The notes beneath the pieces were generated by a model. That model did not search any database, was not told where the DNA came from, and worked only from the letters and a program-made list of their open reading frames with translations. 64,000 nt of DNA from Anseongella ginsenosidimutans (lineage in GTDB: Bacteria > Bacteroidota > Bacteroidia > Sphingobacteriales > Sphingobacteriaceae): contig NZ_CP042432.1 in NCBI RefSeq assembly GCF_008033235.1, positions 2,170,001-2,234,000 on the forward strand, read 5' to 3'. This document shows, piece after piece, positions 62,835 to 64,000 of this stretch (position 1 is its first letter; each line of letters begins with the position of its first letter). The translations under genes and the position numbers were made by a program.

Positions 62835-64000
62835 ATGATCACATTTTCAATCGCGGTGCTTGTGTTGCTGCTGGGATACTTCTTTTATTCCCGGCTGGTG
62901 GAAAGGATATTTATCATTGATCCGGGAAAGGCTACTCCCGCGGTAAGCATGGCGGACGGCGTTGACTATGTGGTGATGCCGGGCTGGAAAATATTCCTGA
63001 TACAATTTCTAAATATCGCCGGACTGGGGCCCATCTTCGGGGCGGTAGCCGGAGCCATGTGGGGCCCGGTAGCGTTCCTCTGGATTGCATTGGGCTCTGT
63101 CCTGGCGGGCGGGGTGCATGATTATTTTTCGGGGATGCTGTGTCTTCGGCACAACGGGAAAAGCATTGCAGAAGTAGCGGGATACTATCTCGGGGGAGGG
63201 GTGAGGCAATTTATGAGGGCTTTCACCGTGGTGCTGCTGATCATGGTGGGGGCGGTGTTCCTGATCGGCCCGGCGCGCATCCTTGGAAATATGACGGCTG
63301 AGTTTGCCGGCTTTACCTTTTGGATATGGGCGATTTTCCTTTATTACATTCTTTCCACCGTCCTGCCCATCGATAAACTGATCGGAAAAATTTACCCTGT
63401 ATTTGGGTTTGCCTTGCTCTTTATGGCAGTCGGTATCCTGGTAATGATGGTATGGAAGGGCCTGACCGTACCGGAACTGACCATTGCTTCGCTGTCTAAC
63501 CAGCATAGCAGCCCTCAAAGCTTTCCCGTGTTTCCCATGCTCTTCATTACCATTGCCTGCGGGGCTATTTCCGGCTTTCACGCTACGCAATCGCCCCTGA
63601 TGGCGCGCTGCATGTCGAACGAGCGGCAAGGAAGAAGCATTTTTTATGGCACCATGGTTACTGAAGGAGTAGTGGCCATGATCTGGGCTGCGATCAGCAT
63701 GAGCTTCTTTGGCGGAATAGCCGAGTTGAACGGGGTCATGACCGCAAACGGCGGTAACGCAGCGGTTGTGGTCAATGAAATTTGCAGCTCTTTGCTGGGG
63801 CCTGTAGGCGGCATACTTGCGCTCCTGGGAGTAGTGGCTGCCCCCATCACCTCGGGCGATACCGCATTCAGGGGAGCGAGGCTTATTGTCGCGGATTTCC
63901 TGAAAATGGATCAGGGGCCGCTTAAAAGCCGCCTGCTGATCACGATTCCTCTTTTTCTTTGCGGTTACTTGCTGACCCTGGTTGATTTCGGGGTCGTATG
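62835..64000 (+). CDS. CstA-family carbon starvation permease (3' end outside window)
   Basis: The frame opens at ATG 62835, four bases after the oxidoreductase stop, and runs to the window edge (388 codons) without a stop. It is a multi-pass membrane protein: early PGWKIFLIQFLNIAGLGPIF and GSVLAGGVHDYFSGM match the CstA signature, followed by GFHATQSPLMARCMSNERQG. CstA-family members import pyruvate or small peptides. At the end of the SusCD/oxidoreductase operon it is likely to import the product made in the periplasm. The substrate is inference. Confidence 0.92.
   Translation, partial: MITFSIAVLVLLLGYFFYSRLVERIFIIDPGKATPAVSMADGVDYVVMPGWKIFLIQFLNIAGLGPIFGAVAGAMWGPVAFLWIALGSVLAGGVHDYFSGMLCLRHNGKSIAEVAGYYLGGGVRQFMRAFTVVLLIMVGAVFLIGPARILGNMTAEFAGFTFWIWAIFLYYILSTVLPIDKLIGKIYPVFGFALLFMAVGILVMMVWKGLTVPELTIASLSNQHSSPQSFPVFPMLFITIACGAISGFHATQSPLMARCMSNERQGRSIFYGTMVTEGVVAMIWAAISMSFFGGIAELNGVMTANGGNAAVVVNEICSSLLGPVGGILALLGVVAAPITSGDTAFRGARLIVADFLKMDQGPLKSRLLITIPLFLCGYLLTLVDFGVV

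Noticed and set aside
63009-63629. A 206-codon minus-strand frame inside the CstA gene
   Set aside because: The plus-strand CstA signature runs continuously across it, and the antisense product is a His/Arg/Pro-rich shadow sequence.

Overview
The window comes from a Bacteroidota genome, most likely a Sphingobacteriia/Chitinophagia-type environmental member. The evidence is four SusC-like and three SusD-like proteins, a FecR/ECF-sigma signalling pair, DUF2723, SDR-type threonine dehydrogenase, lamin-tail and 6-bladed beta-propeller proteins, TAnnTTTG-type -7 promoter boxes and the near absence of Shine-Dalgarno sequences. Base composition is close to balanced. I cannot name a genus from sequence alone.

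Layout. 1-3.5 kb: two convergent 6-bladed beta-propeller proteins and an intact IS1595-type element with its terminal inverted repeats. 3.6-8.9 kb: an FtsX/MacB-type permease with a recognisable sigma-54 promoter and two helically phased palindromes, facing a large outer-membrane beta-barrel protein. 9-15.6 kb: sugar catabolism (a frame-broken zinc glucose-dehydrogenase-type gene, a Tat-exported Gfo/Idh/MocA oxidoreductase, a GH78 alpha-L-rhamnosidase and an SDR dehydrogenase with an unusual active site). 15.6-17.1 kb: a metal-binding-type lipoprotein, a HigBA toxin-antitoxin pair with a palindromic operator, and tRNA-Asn. 17.2-20.6 kb: a Fur/Zur regulator, a His-rich lipoprotein and a TonB receptor, probably a zinc-uptake unit. 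20.7-35.9 kb: mostly housekeeping genes (accA, a DUF2723 protein split by a frameshift, tRNA-Gln, prs, rplY, pth, trhO, tdh, asd, dacB) plus two disordered proteins and a lamin-tail protein.

36.2-52.3 kb is one co-directional block of outer-membrane and lipoprotein genes: SusC, SusD, fasciclin+CBM6-like protein, a DUF5007-like lipoprotein, then a second SusC, SusD, fasciclin lipoprotein, a TIG/repeat lipoprotein and an alkaline-phosphatase-superfamily/LamG lipoprotein that has lost key metal ligands. It contains no recognisable glycoside hydrolase, lyase or transcription factor and ends at a strong terminator. 52.3-64 kb is a separate operon: ECF sigma, FecR anti-sigma, STN-SusC (frame-broken), SusD, two paralogous exported FAD oxidoreductases and a CstA-like permease cut by the window end. 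That order fits transenvelope signalling controlling uptake of a ligand, its periplasmic oxidation and import of a small product.

A cross-cutting observation is that four reading-frame anomalies (gdh, DUF2723, SusD-1 and the SusD-2/fasciclin fusion) are each repaired by adding one G to a G5 run. This is either a systematic homopolymer undercall in the assembly or genuine G-tract instability. Several intergenic regions also carry short degenerate tandem repeats placed just after stop codons.
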